Below, piece after piece: positions 33,401 through 41,541 of a stretch of DNA of 64,000 nucleotides. The stretch is from CAVPKN01 sp963832835. GTDB lineage: Bacteria > Chlamydiota > Chlamydiia > Chlamydiales > JAAKFR01. Made by a program: the position numbers and the translations under genes. The DNA lies in NCBI GenBank assembly GCA_963832835.1, contig CAWHVD010000001.1, positions 1 through 64,000 on the forward strand. The letters are read 5' to 3'. Numbering within the stretch: the first letter of the stretch is position 1; each line of letters opens with the position of its first letter. Under the pieces are notes generated by a model. It made no database searches and was not told the origin of the DNA. It saw only the letters and a list, made by a program, of their open reading frames with translations.

Positions 33401-34709
33401 GAGAGCTCACAATAGCGCCTGATGAGGTCCCCACCAAATATTTGAGCTCTGTAAGAGCACCGTTCTTTTCAAGCTCCTCTAATGCTCCAATAAATGCGGT
33501 CCCTTTGGGCCCTCCACCTTTGATCACAAGGGCTTCCGGGGGCTGTTCTATGGGACTCCATTTCTTACCCTCGATTTTCGTTTCGATAAATTTCAATATA
33601 ATCTTGCTGTTTACCGCATCAGCCTTAAGAGCTGACACATCTACATCTTTTAAGATATCGAATAGGTAGATAAAGCAATTGAGGTGATCCCCCTCAATTG
33701 CCGGTTGCAAGTAATCTGCAGCAATATGGGCTCCGGCCTGATGTAAGATACGCAGTGCTTGCTCATCTCCTAAAGATACTGCAAGAGCTACAGGTGTTCT
33801 CCCCTGACTGTCTTTTTTTTCGATTAGGTGGCCAGCTTTTTGCAAAAGAACAGAAATCATACTGCTGCTTTGCTCTTCGATAGCAAGGTGCACAAGGGTC
33901 TTGCCATCCATACAGACACTGAGATCTCCTCTTGGAATCAGTAATGGAAATACATTTTGGGCTTCATAAACAACTGCCAAGGCAAGTGGAGGCAGATCTT
34001 TATAAGGGGTTAGGGAGGCTTTTTGATTTAAAAGCCCTTGAAGAACCTCCGCTCTATCATACTGGATGGCTACATGAGAAGGTGTTTTTCCCGCTTCGTT
34101 GGTAGTATTTAACATGCTTGTGAAAGAAGGAAGGAGGGCGAAAACAGGAAGAAGATCGACAAGGCCTGTTTCAACAGCTAAATGAAGAGGAGTATTTCCT
34201 GCATAATCTTTGGTTTGCACAGCTACGCCACCGTCAATAAGTCTACGAGCTGTATCTATATCTTTAGTTAGGATGGCATAACCTAAAAGAGTTTGCCCTG
34301 CGCTATTGGTTATTGTATTGAGTAAAGGCAGAGCGGCAATATCCCCTCCTTGCTTATATTTTTCATAAGTCGCTTTAAAACAAGCTTCTTTTAAAAGAAA
34401 CAAGTCCTCTGGTGTGTCTTCTTCCGGAAGTTCAAGACCAAGCGCATGCGCCAGGCTTTTCAGTTGTCCATCTTCATCTTGACCCGAAACAAAACCCAAA
34501 AAGCCAAATGCAGCCAAAAAAGGCAAGAGGGGGAGGCTGGTATTTTCAACCCTTTGTAGAGAACGAGCTTTTGGGCCCACCGGGGGAAGAGAAAAAAAAC
34601 GGGCAATAGGTCCCTGGATTCTTAAGGGTATAGGTTTATTAGGGACTCCTCTGAAAGTTCTGCGTACTAAAAAATCCGAATGACTAGCTAAACGATCTAT
34701 CCGAAACAT
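30447..34709 (-). CDS. ankyrin - patatin-like phospholipase - NB-ARC - TPR protein (gene X)
   Basis: A 1420-residue STAND protein. Residues 1-55 are arginine-rich, 58-76 hydrophobic (LPLLPFLAAFGFLGFVSG), ~130-350 ankyrin repeats (AGNTPLHLAVETGLVDLLPV). The patatin domain has the oxyanion loop IKGGGPKGTAF (398-403), the nucleophile motif GTSSG (Ser429) and the catalytic DGG (Asp641). NB-ARC follows: P-loop LTGPPGQGKSVLA (824-831) and LLILDNVE (901-908). The C-terminus has TPR/helical repeats (YRGMIHFKRKNYPLAEEAFQ, NHIYVAKAYEKLAVAYRS). All patatin and P-loop residues are intact. Patatin-NB-ARC-TPR order also occurs in fungal NLRs and bacterial STAND ATPases (family knowledge). It follows trpG by 53 bases on the same strand. 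Confidence 0.9.
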   Translation of the reverse strand: MFRIDRLASHSDFLVRRTFRGVPNKPIPLRIQGPIARFFSLPPVGPKARSLQRVENTSLPLLPFLAAFGFLGFVSGQDEDGQLKSLAHALGLELPEEDTPEDLFLLKEACFKATYEKYKQGGDIAALPLLNTITNSAGQTLLGYAILTKDIDTARRLIDGGVAVQTKDYAGNTPLHLAVETGLVDLLPVFALLPSFTSMLNTTNEAGKTPSHVAIQYDRAEVLQGLLNQKASLTPYKDLPPLALAVVYEAQNVFPLLIPRGDLSVCMDGKTLVHLAIEEQSSSMISVLLQKAGHLIEKKDSQGRTPVALAVSLGDEQALRILHQAGAHIAADYLQPAIEGDHLNCFIYLFDILKDVDVSALKADAVNSKIILKFIETKIEGKKWSPIEQPPEALVIKGGGPKGTAFIGALEELEKNGALTELKYLVGTSSGAIVSSLLAVGCQSKDIKKILENNPINTLLDPPEALQKDMEHLIKHIPEITKVMQEGLSNHKWDAGLQALKTTWHLLWHRQERKALNEQWNKGGLCSGSHFFKLINHELKNQFEIITGEKLETPYLTYGKLYESIETGKYPSLKHLFVVATRIGPNPENVTFSSWDPQYKNVVIGSTVRASMSIPIVFEPTSIYELIDGKLKEAPFGKFVDGGLLDNYPIDKLDKKGFKHGRVPDSHKDDPWVNPRTWGLNLYSPEEANPTLKAASTSAKSVIADLCNLFSNAETILKQNAPQNNQRTIDINNQGVSLVDFTINPERDRKLIESGRDAACTFLAQAKLTRLGNSPLYYNFSNIQEKKKSGRFNLFAPHPAFVNREDLCKMIEIYLGRNMCVLTGPPGQGKSVLANVYAHTHAEKYSLIFWIDSETEASETSSYHELATILKIPTKVRNVPSLSDLKQKVYAALEKEEKPFLLILDNVEALPNYSPKKGHLLVTSQKTLVATPLAVPAFTLKEACQLLESTTGQTCNSKMQKQLIDQQLYFSPLLVRMAAHYIASTPDMTLEAYSKSLDITKLSSAQESEYKKSLKAAYTLTKQRLAKAEPRAIEVLNQISFLAPDHIPVGLIDSYLELTNSEFASRQYQRDMILKSLEQYSLVKWDKMAGTFSLHRQTQEIIRLEETSAATMIRLLNDYPPVSQYNPMTRNTTDPFRKVLPHCVSLFYAPTTDPQSRAQLGLTLTRYYIESARALEQAEQCLQQVQRTIPYEAVQGRVHFYRGMIHFKRKNYPLAEEAFQEAQTSFEQDVNTSHYKRIEQLGLKCNREYQIAIAKCYLAQSLKNQKAHLTRAYTLLEECKGTMIKQLGEDHFDVGRIVREQAEVCLFQHDYSQARRLIQESLNSQRRIYGDAFMLKQPVAGTFTTQGDIYLQVGENKAAINAYGSALQVNQNIYGNNHIYVAKAYEKLAVAYRSVDSAMADHMQAQAQGIYATLRAGGQP

Positions 34710-34710
34710 G

Positions 34711-34739
34711 CTCTACCTCTAAATTTTAAATTTGAGGGT
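34711..34739 (-). other. imperfect inverted repeat before gene X
   Basis: CTACCTCTAAATTT and AAATTTGAGGGTAG pair at 12 of 14 positions around a one-base centre, directly upstream of the X start and downstream of the trpG stop. It could be an operator-like dyad or a weak terminator. The 53-base gap is the only place for a separate promoter for the X operon. Confidence 0.45.
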
Positions 34740-34762
34740 AGCTTCTATGATTAATGGAATAT

Positions 34763-35320
34763 TTACAAGGAATTGATAAAGAACTTTTTTCCTACTTGGG
34801 AAGCCACCGACTCTGGATGGAATTGAACCCCTTCGATAGGAAGAGAGCAATGGCGAATCCCCATCACCTCTCCTTCTGCTGTCCAAGCTGTGACTTCTAG
34901 CTCTTCGGGCACTGTTGCAGGATCGATGACAAGAGAGTGGTATCGGACGGCTTTGAAACCTTGGCAGAGGCCTTTGAATACTCCCAACTGTTTGTGAAAA
35001 ACAGGGGAGCTCTTACCGTGAATTGCATGAGAGGCTCGTACGATTTGAGCCCCATAGGCCTCTCCAATGGCTTGATGGCCTAAACAAATCCCCAAAATAG
35101 GAATACCCTTCTGTGCGAGATGAACGCAGTCTAATGAAATACCTGCTGTTTTTGGGCTACCAGGTCCTGGCCCTATGACCAATAAACGGGGGTGCATTTC
35201 CAAGATTTGATCTGGCGAGATAACATGATTACGCACAACCCTCACCTCACAGCCCAGTTGTTGATAGGCCTGAACAATGTTGTAGGTAAAAGAATCGAAA
35301 TTATCGATAAGGAGGATCAT
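34763..35320 (-). CDS. pabA: glutamine amidotransferase subunit of aminodeoxychorismate/anthranilate synthase
   Basis: A 185-residue class I glutamine amidotransferase. It starts MILLIDNFDSFTYNIVQ, with VIGPGPGSP, the nucleophile cysteine in GICLGHQAIG and the His-Glu pair in VQFHPES. It supplies ammonia to chorismate for p-aminobenzoate (folate) or anthranilate (tryptophan). No trpE/pabB or other trp gene is in the window, while folK is, so a folate role is a reasonable guess; trpG is the alternative name. The start overlaps the stop of the GT61 gene by 4 bases, and both lie in an operon led by ndk. Confidence 0.88.
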   Translation of the reverse strand: MILLIDNFDSFTYNIVQAYQQLGCEVRVVRNHVISPDQILEMHPRLLVIGPGPGSPKTAGISLDCVHLAQKGIPILGICLGHQAIGEAYGAQIVRASHAIHGKSSPVFHKQLGVFKGLCQGFKAVRYHSLVIDPATVPEELEVTAWTAEGEVMGIRHCSLPIEGVQFHPESVASQVGKKFFINSL

Positions 35321-36486
35321 AGACCCATGAGCTTCAAGGAGGCTTCCAATTGGCCTAGATTCACAGTAATGTCAGGGTCTAGATGGGTTTGAAACCCATC
35401 TGGAAAGCGCGGCCCTTCTCCAAATTGATAGTAGTACTCAAGCCCTACCCGATCGCTGACATACCAGTAACAAGGGTTAAAATAGGCAGGATCAAAAATT
35501 TCCAAAAAGGGAGTTTTGGGCTGGCAAAACACGAGATGTGAAAAACCTGCTCCATGTGGCCCTACAACGGCCTCGGCTGCCAAAAAGAATTCTGCCTGCT
35601 CTTTAAAGGTGAGCGCGCTGAGCTCGACTTTCTCAAAACCATATCGTTTTAAAACAGCAAACACTTCGCTCTCATTCAAAATTCTTCTACGCAAAGCATC
35701 GCTGCGCGACACATAGAGTCTTAATGGAGGTTTTTTGCAGAGCTGCGGCACTATTTTCTGGCGTAAATACTCGCATCCCCAATGCGTGGGTATCTCCGAG
35801 ATAGATGGAACGATCAATTGCGGGGCTTGCAGCGCGCTATATGTATGAGCATTGATGATCTGGGAGGGCTTAACACCCATTAATTCCAAGCTCTGCTTTT
35901 GAAACGCAGTGGCAGCTTCCACGTACAAACATTCCTGCGCGTAGCCCCCTTTTTCTACCAGATGCAAGCGGGGCAGCACTTCATATACCCAGTGGTAAAA
36001 GGCCTCCTGTCTCCCAGCAGCGAGGGTCACCACAGGGTTCTTAGACGTGTATAAAGAGGGAAAAAATTTTTTGGTGCTGAAGCGAAGCAAATCATGCTGA
36101 TGCGGCGACTTACAATCGATCGGCTGTAAAAATGTCGTGATGAGCTTTCCTTGACTTGAAAGATTGCCCCCTTTGCTTGTCGCAATCCCTTTCGGCACAA
36201 AGAGAATCCCTTCCGCCGGAAGTTGTGGTATCCCCTCCAAAATCTGTCTATAGTTCCAAAAAAGCTCGGGCTCAATTGTTTTAGGAGGTTGCATGGGCAT
36301 GGTGACAGGCTGATAGAAAAAAGTGACATCGCCATTTCTCTCAGCGCTAGTTAATCCGGAAGGCACTCCAAAAAGAGTGAAACTGCGCCGGCCAAAGATT
36401 TTGCCGGCAAGGATTGTTCCACTCTTTTTGATTCCGTCGCGCACAAAACGTGCCGCACGGGATATGGCACCTTTGCGTTGATTCAT
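35317..36486 (-). CDS. glycosyltransferase family 61 (DUF563) protein
   Basis: A 389-residue protein with GT61 hallmarks: FYHWVYEVLPRLHLV, RLYVSRSDALRRRILNE, AVVGPHGAGFSHLVFCQPKT and FLEIFDPAYFNPCYW. Bacterial members are predicted capsular or surface-polysaccharide transferases; the substrate is not evident here. The N-terminus is basic (MNQRKGAISRAARFVRDG) without a clear membrane segment, so it is probably cytoplasmic or peripheral. Overlaps of 4 bases with ndk upstream and pabA/trpG downstream indicate a single operon. Confidence 0.88.
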   Translation of the reverse strand: MNQRKGAISRAARFVRDGIKKSGTILAGKIFGRRSFTLFGVPSGLTSAERNGDVTFFYQPVTMPMQPPKTIEPELFWNYRQILEGIPQLPAEGILFVPKGIATSKGGNLSSQGKLITTFLQPIDCKSPHQHDLLRFSTKKFFPSLYTSKNPVVTLAAGRQEAFYHWVYEVLPRLHLVEKGGYAQECLYVEAATAFQKQSLELMGVKPSQIINAHTYSALQAPQLIVPSISEIPTHWGCEYLRQKIVPQLCKKPPLRLYVSRSDALRRRILNESEVFAVLKRYGFEKVELSALTFKEQAEFFLAAEAVVGPHGAGFSHLVFCQPKTPFLEIFDPAYFNPCYWYVSDRVGLEYYYQFGEGPRFPDGFQTHLDPDITVNLGQLEASLKLMGL

Positions 36487-36911
36487 CGACCTGAAAAAAC
36501 CTCATCTGGTTTAAAGAAGAACTCAATCTCAACTTTCGCCGTTTCAGGTCCATCAGAACCATGCACAGCATTCTGATCAATCGATTCTGCAAAATCGGCA
36601 CGGATTGTTCCTGGGGCTGCATTTGCAGGGTTTGTAGCTCCCATTATATCACGGTTCAGTGCAATCGCGTTTTCTCCCTCTAAAACCGAAACCAGCACTG
36701 GACCTGAGCTGATAAAAGCTACTAAATCATTGAAGAAGGGGCGCGCGCTGTGAACAGCATAAAATTCCTCGCCTTGCGCTTTGGTCAAATGCATCATTTT
36801 AGCAGCAATGACTTTCAATCCAGCCTTTTCAAATCGAGATAGAATTTGGCCGATCTGATTTTTGCGGACAGAATCGGGTTTTAAAATAGAGAGAGTTTGT
36901 TCTTTAGCCAT
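36483..36911 (-). CDS. ndk: nucleoside diphosphate kinase
   Basis: A 142-residue NDK that interconverts nucleoside di- and triphosphates through a phosphohistidine. The catalytic histidine is in NAVHGSDGPETA, and TLSILKPDSVRKN and RADFAESIDQNAVH are typical. The length is standard. In Chlamydia, ndk precedes ruvA and ruvC; here the same set is kept but two other genes and a MITE separate them. First gene of the ndk-GT61-pabA operon; the AT-rich region upstream (36912-37013) should hold its promoter. Confidence 0.97.
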   Translation of the reverse strand: MAKEQTLSILKPDSVRKNQIGQILSRFEKAGLKVIAAKMMHLTKAQGEEFYAVHSARPFFNDLVAFISSGPVLVSVLEGENAIALNRDIMGATNPANAAPGTIRADFAESIDQNAVHGSDGPETAKVEIEFFFKPDEVFSGR

Positions 36912-37013
36912 TTGTCATGATCCTGTAAAAAAAATTTCGAGAATCTAAAATTTTACTAAAAGAAGCATTTTCTAGCAATATTAAAATCAAACTTAAAGTC
37001 AAACTATTAAATA

Positions 37014-37173
37014 ATACCGTTTCCAGAAAATAAAGTCACGAATTGGCACTGTATAACACGCCATTTTTGAACGATCCTTTCTCGCTTAGGTGCAAAAACA
37101 TAGGCTTCGAAACGATCGTCCAAATCTGTCATGTTACCCAGTGCCACTTCATGGCTTTATTTTCGACAAATAT
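37014..37173 (+). mobile_element. MITE-like element, copy 2 (degraded right end)
   Basis: Same element as 3466-3628, starting ATACCGTTTCCAGAAAATAA. The internal sequence is well preserved, but the right end stops matching after GGCTTTATTTT and reads CGACAAATAT instead of the inverted repeat. It lies in the 344-base gap between ndk and the next gene; the rest of that gap is AT-rich promoter-like sequence. Confidence 0.88.
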
Positions 37174-37220
37174 TTTTTTTAGTTTAATTTAAATACCTAA
37201 ACCTCTAAAATGCATGTCGT

Positions 37221-37226
37221 TATAAT
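37221..37226 (+). promoter_or_regulatory. candidate -10 box
   Basis: A perfect TATAAT lies 30 bases before the ATG at 37256, in AT-rich sequence downstream of the MITE. No good TTGACA-like -35 hexamer is visible at the usual distance, and no Shine-Dalgarno precedes the ATG. Confidence 0.4.
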
Positions 37227-37255
37227 ACAAAATTAACTTTTACCTACTATATTTT

Positions 37256-38545
37256 ATGGCCATTGATAGATTACTCCGAGATTCAACAAACCAACAACGC
37301 CAAGTTTTAGAAGACACACCTTTTAAACGCTCGAGCAGACGCATCATACCGGTTGCCCATGCAGCGACCCGACTGCAACTACCCCACACTTGTTCGCATG
37401 ATTCAGACATGGCATATGACAAAGCTCAAAGAAGGGCGACTGCACTCTTTATCCGCTTTGCCGCAACAGATCTGCTAGGTTGCAGAACCATGCGCGCCTC
37501 TACGGATCTACAGGCAGGCCAATCCCACTGTGGCAGCTGTGAATGCGCTCATTGGGCTATGACCTCTGCGCTCCGTGATGACAAAATGCCTCGCGTCTTA
37601 TCTGATATCAAGGGAGATAAGATGCTTACACCTAATCGGGAACGCTATCTTAAAAATCGTATGGGACTTAACACTCCTGAAAAAGAAAATTTTACCCGTT
37701 TGTCTACAGCTAAAGAGAAAACAGATTTTGTCCGTAGCCGTATCTCAACACATGATCTCCACAACTCTTTTAATGAGACTGCCTATGCCAAACAACTAAG
37801 CAGCACCCTGGAGGGACCCTCGGCAGCAAATGATTTCGATCAATCTATAGAAAAAAAATTTAAACCGCGTGAGGATGCGCTCAGCGATGATGTGGCCGAA
37901 GGAATACTCGATTTCAAGATGGCTATGAGCCTAGCATACAGAGAGCTTTTAGGAATACTAAAGCTAGCTAACCTCAATTTGTCCATGCGACTGCAGCAAG
38001 TTAAAAACTATAACGCCCTAGAGAATAAGATCCATTTAATCGAAGAAGCATATGGGCTAAAGAAAGAGATCACAGACACCGAAATAAATGATTATGTCGA
38101 AACACTAAAAGATCTGCTAGCTTTGCGCAAAGCCCTTCTTACCAAATTACCCTACAGCGTTAGCTTTTATACACTGACTTTTGAGCAAATCTCTCATCGT
38201 GAAGATTTTTCCTGTCTCAAAGCTTGCGTATCTATTATGGAAAATCTCACTGAGCCCGCCGATCGGCAAAAGGGATTTAGGCTTCACATCCAGCGAATCA
38301 AGAAAACGGCCTTCTTAAATGAACCCCCAGCATTAGCCAAAGTTCAGACGCGGTTGTGGGAAGCCCAAGGTCAATTAGAGGGATGGGAAGATTTGGGACC
38401 CTGTAATGTTAAGCTACTGGACAAATGGCTTTTTGGAGTCATGGACGGCACAGAGCGAAAAGCCCCTACGGAAGAAGAGCTGCGTTTACAGCTCATCGAC
38501 ATGACCAAAAAAGAGCCAAAGCCATCGAAAAAACTTCCAAAGTGA
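37256..38545 (+). CDS. hypothetical protein, helical, possible secreted effector
   Basis: A 429-residue protein I do not recognise. The N-terminal ~110 residues are rich in Cys, His and Arg (TCSHDSD, QSHCGSCECAHWAM), which could bind metal. The remainder is strongly charged and predicted helical by its heptad-like pattern (LEDTPFKRSS start; KIHLIEEAYGLKKEITDTE; LKDLLALRKALLTKL), ending in a lysine-rich tail (KKEPKPSKKLPK). There is no signal peptide or membrane segment. It stands alone with its own candidate promoter between ndk and ruvA, where Chlamydia has no gene that I recall. Type III effector is a guess from these features only. Confidence 0.75.
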   Translation: MAIDRLLRDSTNQQRQVLEDTPFKRSSRRIIPVAHAATRLQLPHTCSHDSDMAYDKAQRRATALFIRFAATDLLGCRTMRASTDLQAGQSHCGSCECAHWAMTSALRDDKMPRVLSDIKGDKMLTPNRERYLKNRMGLNTPEKENFTRLSTAKEKTDFVRSRISTHDLHNSFNETAYAKQLSSTLEGPSAANDFDQSIEKKFKPREDALSDDVAEGILDFKMAMSLAYRELLGILKLANLNLSMRLQQVKNYNALENKIHLIEEAYGLKKEITDTEINDYVETLKDLLALRKALLTKLPYSVSFYTLTFEQISHREDFSCLKACVSIMENLTEPADRQKGFRLHIQRIKKTAFLNEPPALAKVQTRLWEAQGQLEGWEDLGPCNVKLLDKWLFGVMDGTERKAPTEEELRLQLIDMTKKEPKPSKKLPK

Positions 38546-38558
38546 CACCAAAGTTCAG

Positions 38559-38861
38559 TTAGATCTTATGCCCTAAATAGCGCTCAAAAATTGGTTGGAG
38601 ATCATCTCTATCTTCTGCATCCATTTCTAGAGCTACCGGCACTGCCTTTTGGGCAACCAGCTTGATCCATTGGTCATCTTGACAGGCCTCTGCTAGGGTA
38701 ATAGCTTGGTTTAGAGCTGCAAACACATGCGTTTGTAAGCATGCCTCAATAAGCCCTTTGATCTTTTCAACCTCTTCCATCGTTTTAGGATCTGTTCTTT
38801 GAACATCATTCATACCTTGATAGGAATCTAGAAAGCGGACAATTTCAGGAATACTAGCCAT
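38559..38861 (-). CDS. small hypothetical protein (100 residues)
   Basis: An acidic, helical 100-residue protein (MASIPEIVRFLDSYQGMNDV; LIEACLQTHVFAALNQAITL; VALEMDAEDRDDLQPIFERY). It has no motif I know. The ATG is preceded by AAGGAG-like GCAAGGAGAGCAAT, a good ribosome-binding site, which supports it as a gene. It converges with the 429-residue gene, 13 bases apart, and lies 98 bases downstream of ruvA on the same strand. Confidence 0.65.
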   Translation of the reverse strand: MASIPEIVRFLDSYQGMNDVQRTDPKTMEEVEKIKGLIEACLQTHVFAALNQAITLAEACQDDQWIKLVAQKAVPVALEMDAEDRDDLQPIFERYLGHKI

Positions 38862-38959
38862 ATTGCTCTCCTTGCGTTAAAGAGCAAATTTTTTACTACA
38901 AAAGACTTTAAAGCAAGAGTAATTTTACACTTGATCCTACATTAAAGTACTTTTGAGGA

Positions 38960-39547
38960 TTATGTTCTTTGATATTTGAGAGCTGCAGTAATCAAAGAAG
39001 AGATGTCTTCTGCCTCTCCGGATAGCTCATCGAGGGCTTTTTGAATGGCATTCTCTGCACTCATATGCGAATAACCTAGCCGGAGAAGGGCATTCAGAGC
39101 ATCTTGTGTGTAGGAAGAAGAAGAAGAGGTTTGAGGAAGAATAGAGATTTTGAGTTTAGTTTTAAGATCGACAATCAATTTTTCAGCTGTTTTTTTACCA
39201 ATCCCGGGAGCTTTTGCCAAAGCGGCCGCATTTCCCTTTCTAACCATCTCTTGAAGTGACAACGGGTCGAAATGTCCCACTAATCCTAAGGCACTTTTTG
39301 GACCTATGCCTGAAACTGTGAGCAATAGCTCAAAGAGATCTCTCTCTTCTTTTGAAACAAATCCGTACAGCGTTTGAGACATCTCGCGCACAACCCAGGC
39401 TGCATATAATAAGGTTTGCTGCCCTGCTGAAGGCAACTTAGCATAGACTGACGAGGGGATGTACAATTTATATCCAATACCACCAGTTTCCACAACGGCA
39501 TAGTGCCCATTTTTCTCGGTCAGCGTTCCATTAAAATAATCGTACAT
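38960..39547 (-). CDS. ruvA: Holliday junction DNA helicase subunit RuvA
   Basis: A 195-residue RuvA, the junction-binding tetramer that loads the RuvB motor. N-terminal OB domain (MYDYFNGTLTEKNGHYAVVE), two helix-hairpin-helix motifs (LLTVSGIGPKSALGL and LAKAPGIGKKTAEKLIVDL) and the C-terminal RuvB-binding domain after a Ser-rich linker (QTSSSSSYTQDALNALLRLG). Length is normal. It starts 9 bases after the ruvC stop, so the two are cotranscribed, as in other Chlamydiae. Confidence 0.97.
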   Translation of the reverse strand: MYDYFNGTLTEKNGHYAVVETGGIGYKLYIPSSVYAKLPSAGQQTLLYAAWVVREMSQTLYGFVSKEERDLFELLLTVSGIGPKSALGLVGHFDPLSLQEMVRKGNAAALAKAPGIGKKTAEKLIVDLKTKLKISILPQTSSSSSYTQDALNALLRLGYSHMSAENAIQKALDELSGEAEDISSLITAALKYQRT

Positions 39548-39556
39548 GAAAATATC

Positions 39557-40069
39557 CTATATTCTGGTTCCTAAAGAGAAGGCCTGGCCATGACAGATGG
39601 CAAGTGCTAAAGCATCTGAGGCATCCTCTGGGATAGCCTGGCTGGGCAAATCTAAAAGCCGTTGGATCATAGCCTGAACCTGGATTTTACTGGCATTCCC
39701 TTTTCCCACAACAGCCCTTTTGGCACGGCTAGGAGCATATTCAAAAACAGGAATTTCACGCAAAGCGGCAGCTAACACTGCAACACCGCGCGCCATACCC
39801 AGCTTAAGACCACTTTGGGGATTTTTGTGGATATATTGGGTCTCAACAGCAATTGCCTCAGGAGCAAATCTGTCGAGCAGCTCTTCAATGGCTTGAAAGA
39901 TGATTTTGTAACGGATAGTCAAGGGCAAAGAAGCAGGTGGGCGCACACACCCATAATCAAGGGCTTTGAAGCACCTTCTCTCATCGATTTCTATGATCCC
40001 ATAACCCGTGACAAGAGTCCCAGGGTCAATTCCCAGGATCTTGCGGACTTTGAGGTTGGAGAGGCTCAA
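39557..40069 (-). CDS. ruvC: crossover junction endodeoxyribonuclease RuvC
   Basis: A 170-residue Holliday-junction resolvase. Acidic active-site residues are visible in ILGIDPGTLVTGYG (Asp), AIAVETQYI (Glu) and IPEDASDALALAICHG (Asp pair). The region SRAKRAVVGKGNASKIQV matches the family. The start at 40069 lies 44 bases inside the end of the upstream coiled-coil gene, so the two are translationally linked. Confidence 0.96.
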   Translation of the reverse strand: MSLSNLKVRKILGIDPGTLVTGYGIIEIDERRCFKALDYGCVRPPASLPLTIRYKIIFQAIEELLDRFAPEAIAVETQYIHKNPQSGLKLGMARGVAVLAAALREIPVFEYAPSRAKRAVVGKGNASKIQVQAMIQRLLDLPSQAIPEDASDALALAICHGQAFSLGTRI

Positions 40070-41492
40070 GGGTATTTCCTAAAATGGTTTTTAAATTGGA
40101 AAAGGTGGAGGCCATTTGCTCATATGTTTTACGCAGATTTTGCAATTCTATCAATTGTCCTTTCTGCTCCTCCAGCTCAGTTTGCAAGGTAAGACATTTG
40201 CTTTGCCATTCTTTTGTCAGATTTTCGGTGACTTGCGCGCTACTGTTCACTAGTTTTTCGTTCAGAGCCTGTAATTCCATGATTTGGTTTTGTTGACTTT
40301 CTGCCAGATCTCCTAAAAGTGTAGTCTCCTTCACCTTCTTAGCAAGAAGCTGTCCTGATTGGATCAGCTCAGTCTCCATCTCTTCGTATTGCCCTTTGAT
40401 ATTTTTTAAAGAAATCTGGAGCACATTTTGCTCTTTTTCAAATTTTGCGAGAAATTTATTGTGGTCCTCCCCCTTTTTATAAAGCATCTCCCGCTCTTCA
40501 ACCATTTCGGCATGCCTTTGGGCCATTTCACGCATTTTTACATAACAGCGCTCCAAACTCTCTTCGTGCACCATTTCTTTTTGAGAGAAACTCCTGAGAG
40601 CTTCTTGCATTTGGGACTCATACTCGGCCCGCAAGGCCACAAAATCACTTTCCTGCAATTGTATCTGTGCAGATTCGAGCTCTGCGCGCAATTGGACAAT
40701 CTCTGCTTGTAACTCCTCTTGCCCTTTTATTTGATTGTGAAGAAGGGCTATCTCCTCACGCTGCTGTGTCAACATCTCAGCCTGTTTTTGCATCTGAGCC
40801 ACAGTCTCTGCTAAACGTTCGACCAGGCGCCCCCTCTCAAGCTCAAAATGCTGCATGTGCGTCGTCTCATGGGCCTGGGCCTTTTCCTGGGCCTGGGTTA
40901 AAGCATCTCGCGCCGTACACAAGTCCTGATCAAGGGCTCTGATCTGCTTTTCAAGAGCTTGCTGATTGTCTGCATCTATTCTGGATGCCTCACGTAAGCC
41001 CTCACACTCTTCTTCAAGCTTATGAGTATGGCACTGCACACTGTTGAGCACCTCTACTTCTTTCTCATGCTCAGAGAGCTTTAGTAACAGGGCTTGATTA
41101 CTCTCTTGCAAAGACTCCACAGCATGGTTTGCCTCCTCCAGAGCCTGTTTGAGCTCTTCATTTTCACCAGTGCACTGTTGAGATTTCAAAATTTCGATTT
41201 CAGAGGTGGTGCTTTTCAACTCGATCATCAGTTTTTTAAGAGTAGGGCGTACCCTGGCGATCTGTGACTTAAGGTCGTCATTTTCAACCTCTTTCTCAAG
41301 GTAGACCGCTTTGAGCCTTGTATATTCATCTGCCAAAGAGTGTTTATGGACATCTGCAAGCTTAGCCTGAAAACGTTTTTGCAACCCCTTTTCTTCAAGT
41401 TGCTTTTCCAAATCCCTGACTCTTTTTTTTTCAGAAAAAAGATTTTTTAAAACCTTTTTGAGTTCATCTTCAGTATAGGTATTTGATCCCAA
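40026..41492 (-). CDS. long coiled-coil protein upstream of ruvC
   Basis: An almost entirely coiled-coil protein of 488 residues (512 if an ATG at 41564 is used): heptad-rich, Glu/Gln/Leu-rich sequence such as ALEKQIRALDQDLCTARDAL and EKQNVLQISLKN-like stretches, with no ATPase, membrane or signal motif. I prefer the TTG at 41492 because AGGGG lies six bases before it, whereas the 41564 ATG has no ribosome-binding site and would overlap the divergent heptosyltransferase gene. The C-terminal 14 codons overlap ruvC. Function unknown; a scaffold or cytoskeleton-like role is only a possibility. Confidence 0.8.
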   Translation of the reverse strand: MGSNTYTEDELKKVLKNLFSEKKRVRDLEKQLEEKGLQKRFQAKLADVHKHSLADEYTRLKAVYLEKEVENDDLKSQIARVRPTLKKLMIELKSTTSEIEILKSQQCTGENEELKQALEEANHAVESLQESNQALLLKLSEHEKEVEVLNSVQCHTHKLEEECEGLREASRIDADNQQALEKQIRALDQDLCTARDALTQAQEKAQAHETTHMQHFELERGRLVERLAETVAQMQKQAEMLTQQREEIALLHNQIKGQEELQAEIVQLRAELESAQIQLQESDFVALRAEYESQMQEALRSFSQKEMVHEESLERCYVKMREMAQRHAEMVEEREMLYKKGEDHNKFLAKFEKEQNVLQISLKNIKGQYEEMETELIQSGQLLAKKVKETTLLGDLAESQQNQIMELQALNEKLVNSSAQVTENLTKEWQSKCLTLQTELEEQKGQLIELQNLRKTYEQMASTFSNLKTILGNTLEPLQPQSPQDPGN

Positions 41493-41541
41493 AACCGACC
41501 CCTTGTTGTTCAGTATATAAATCAAATGCGAATAAAGGAAA

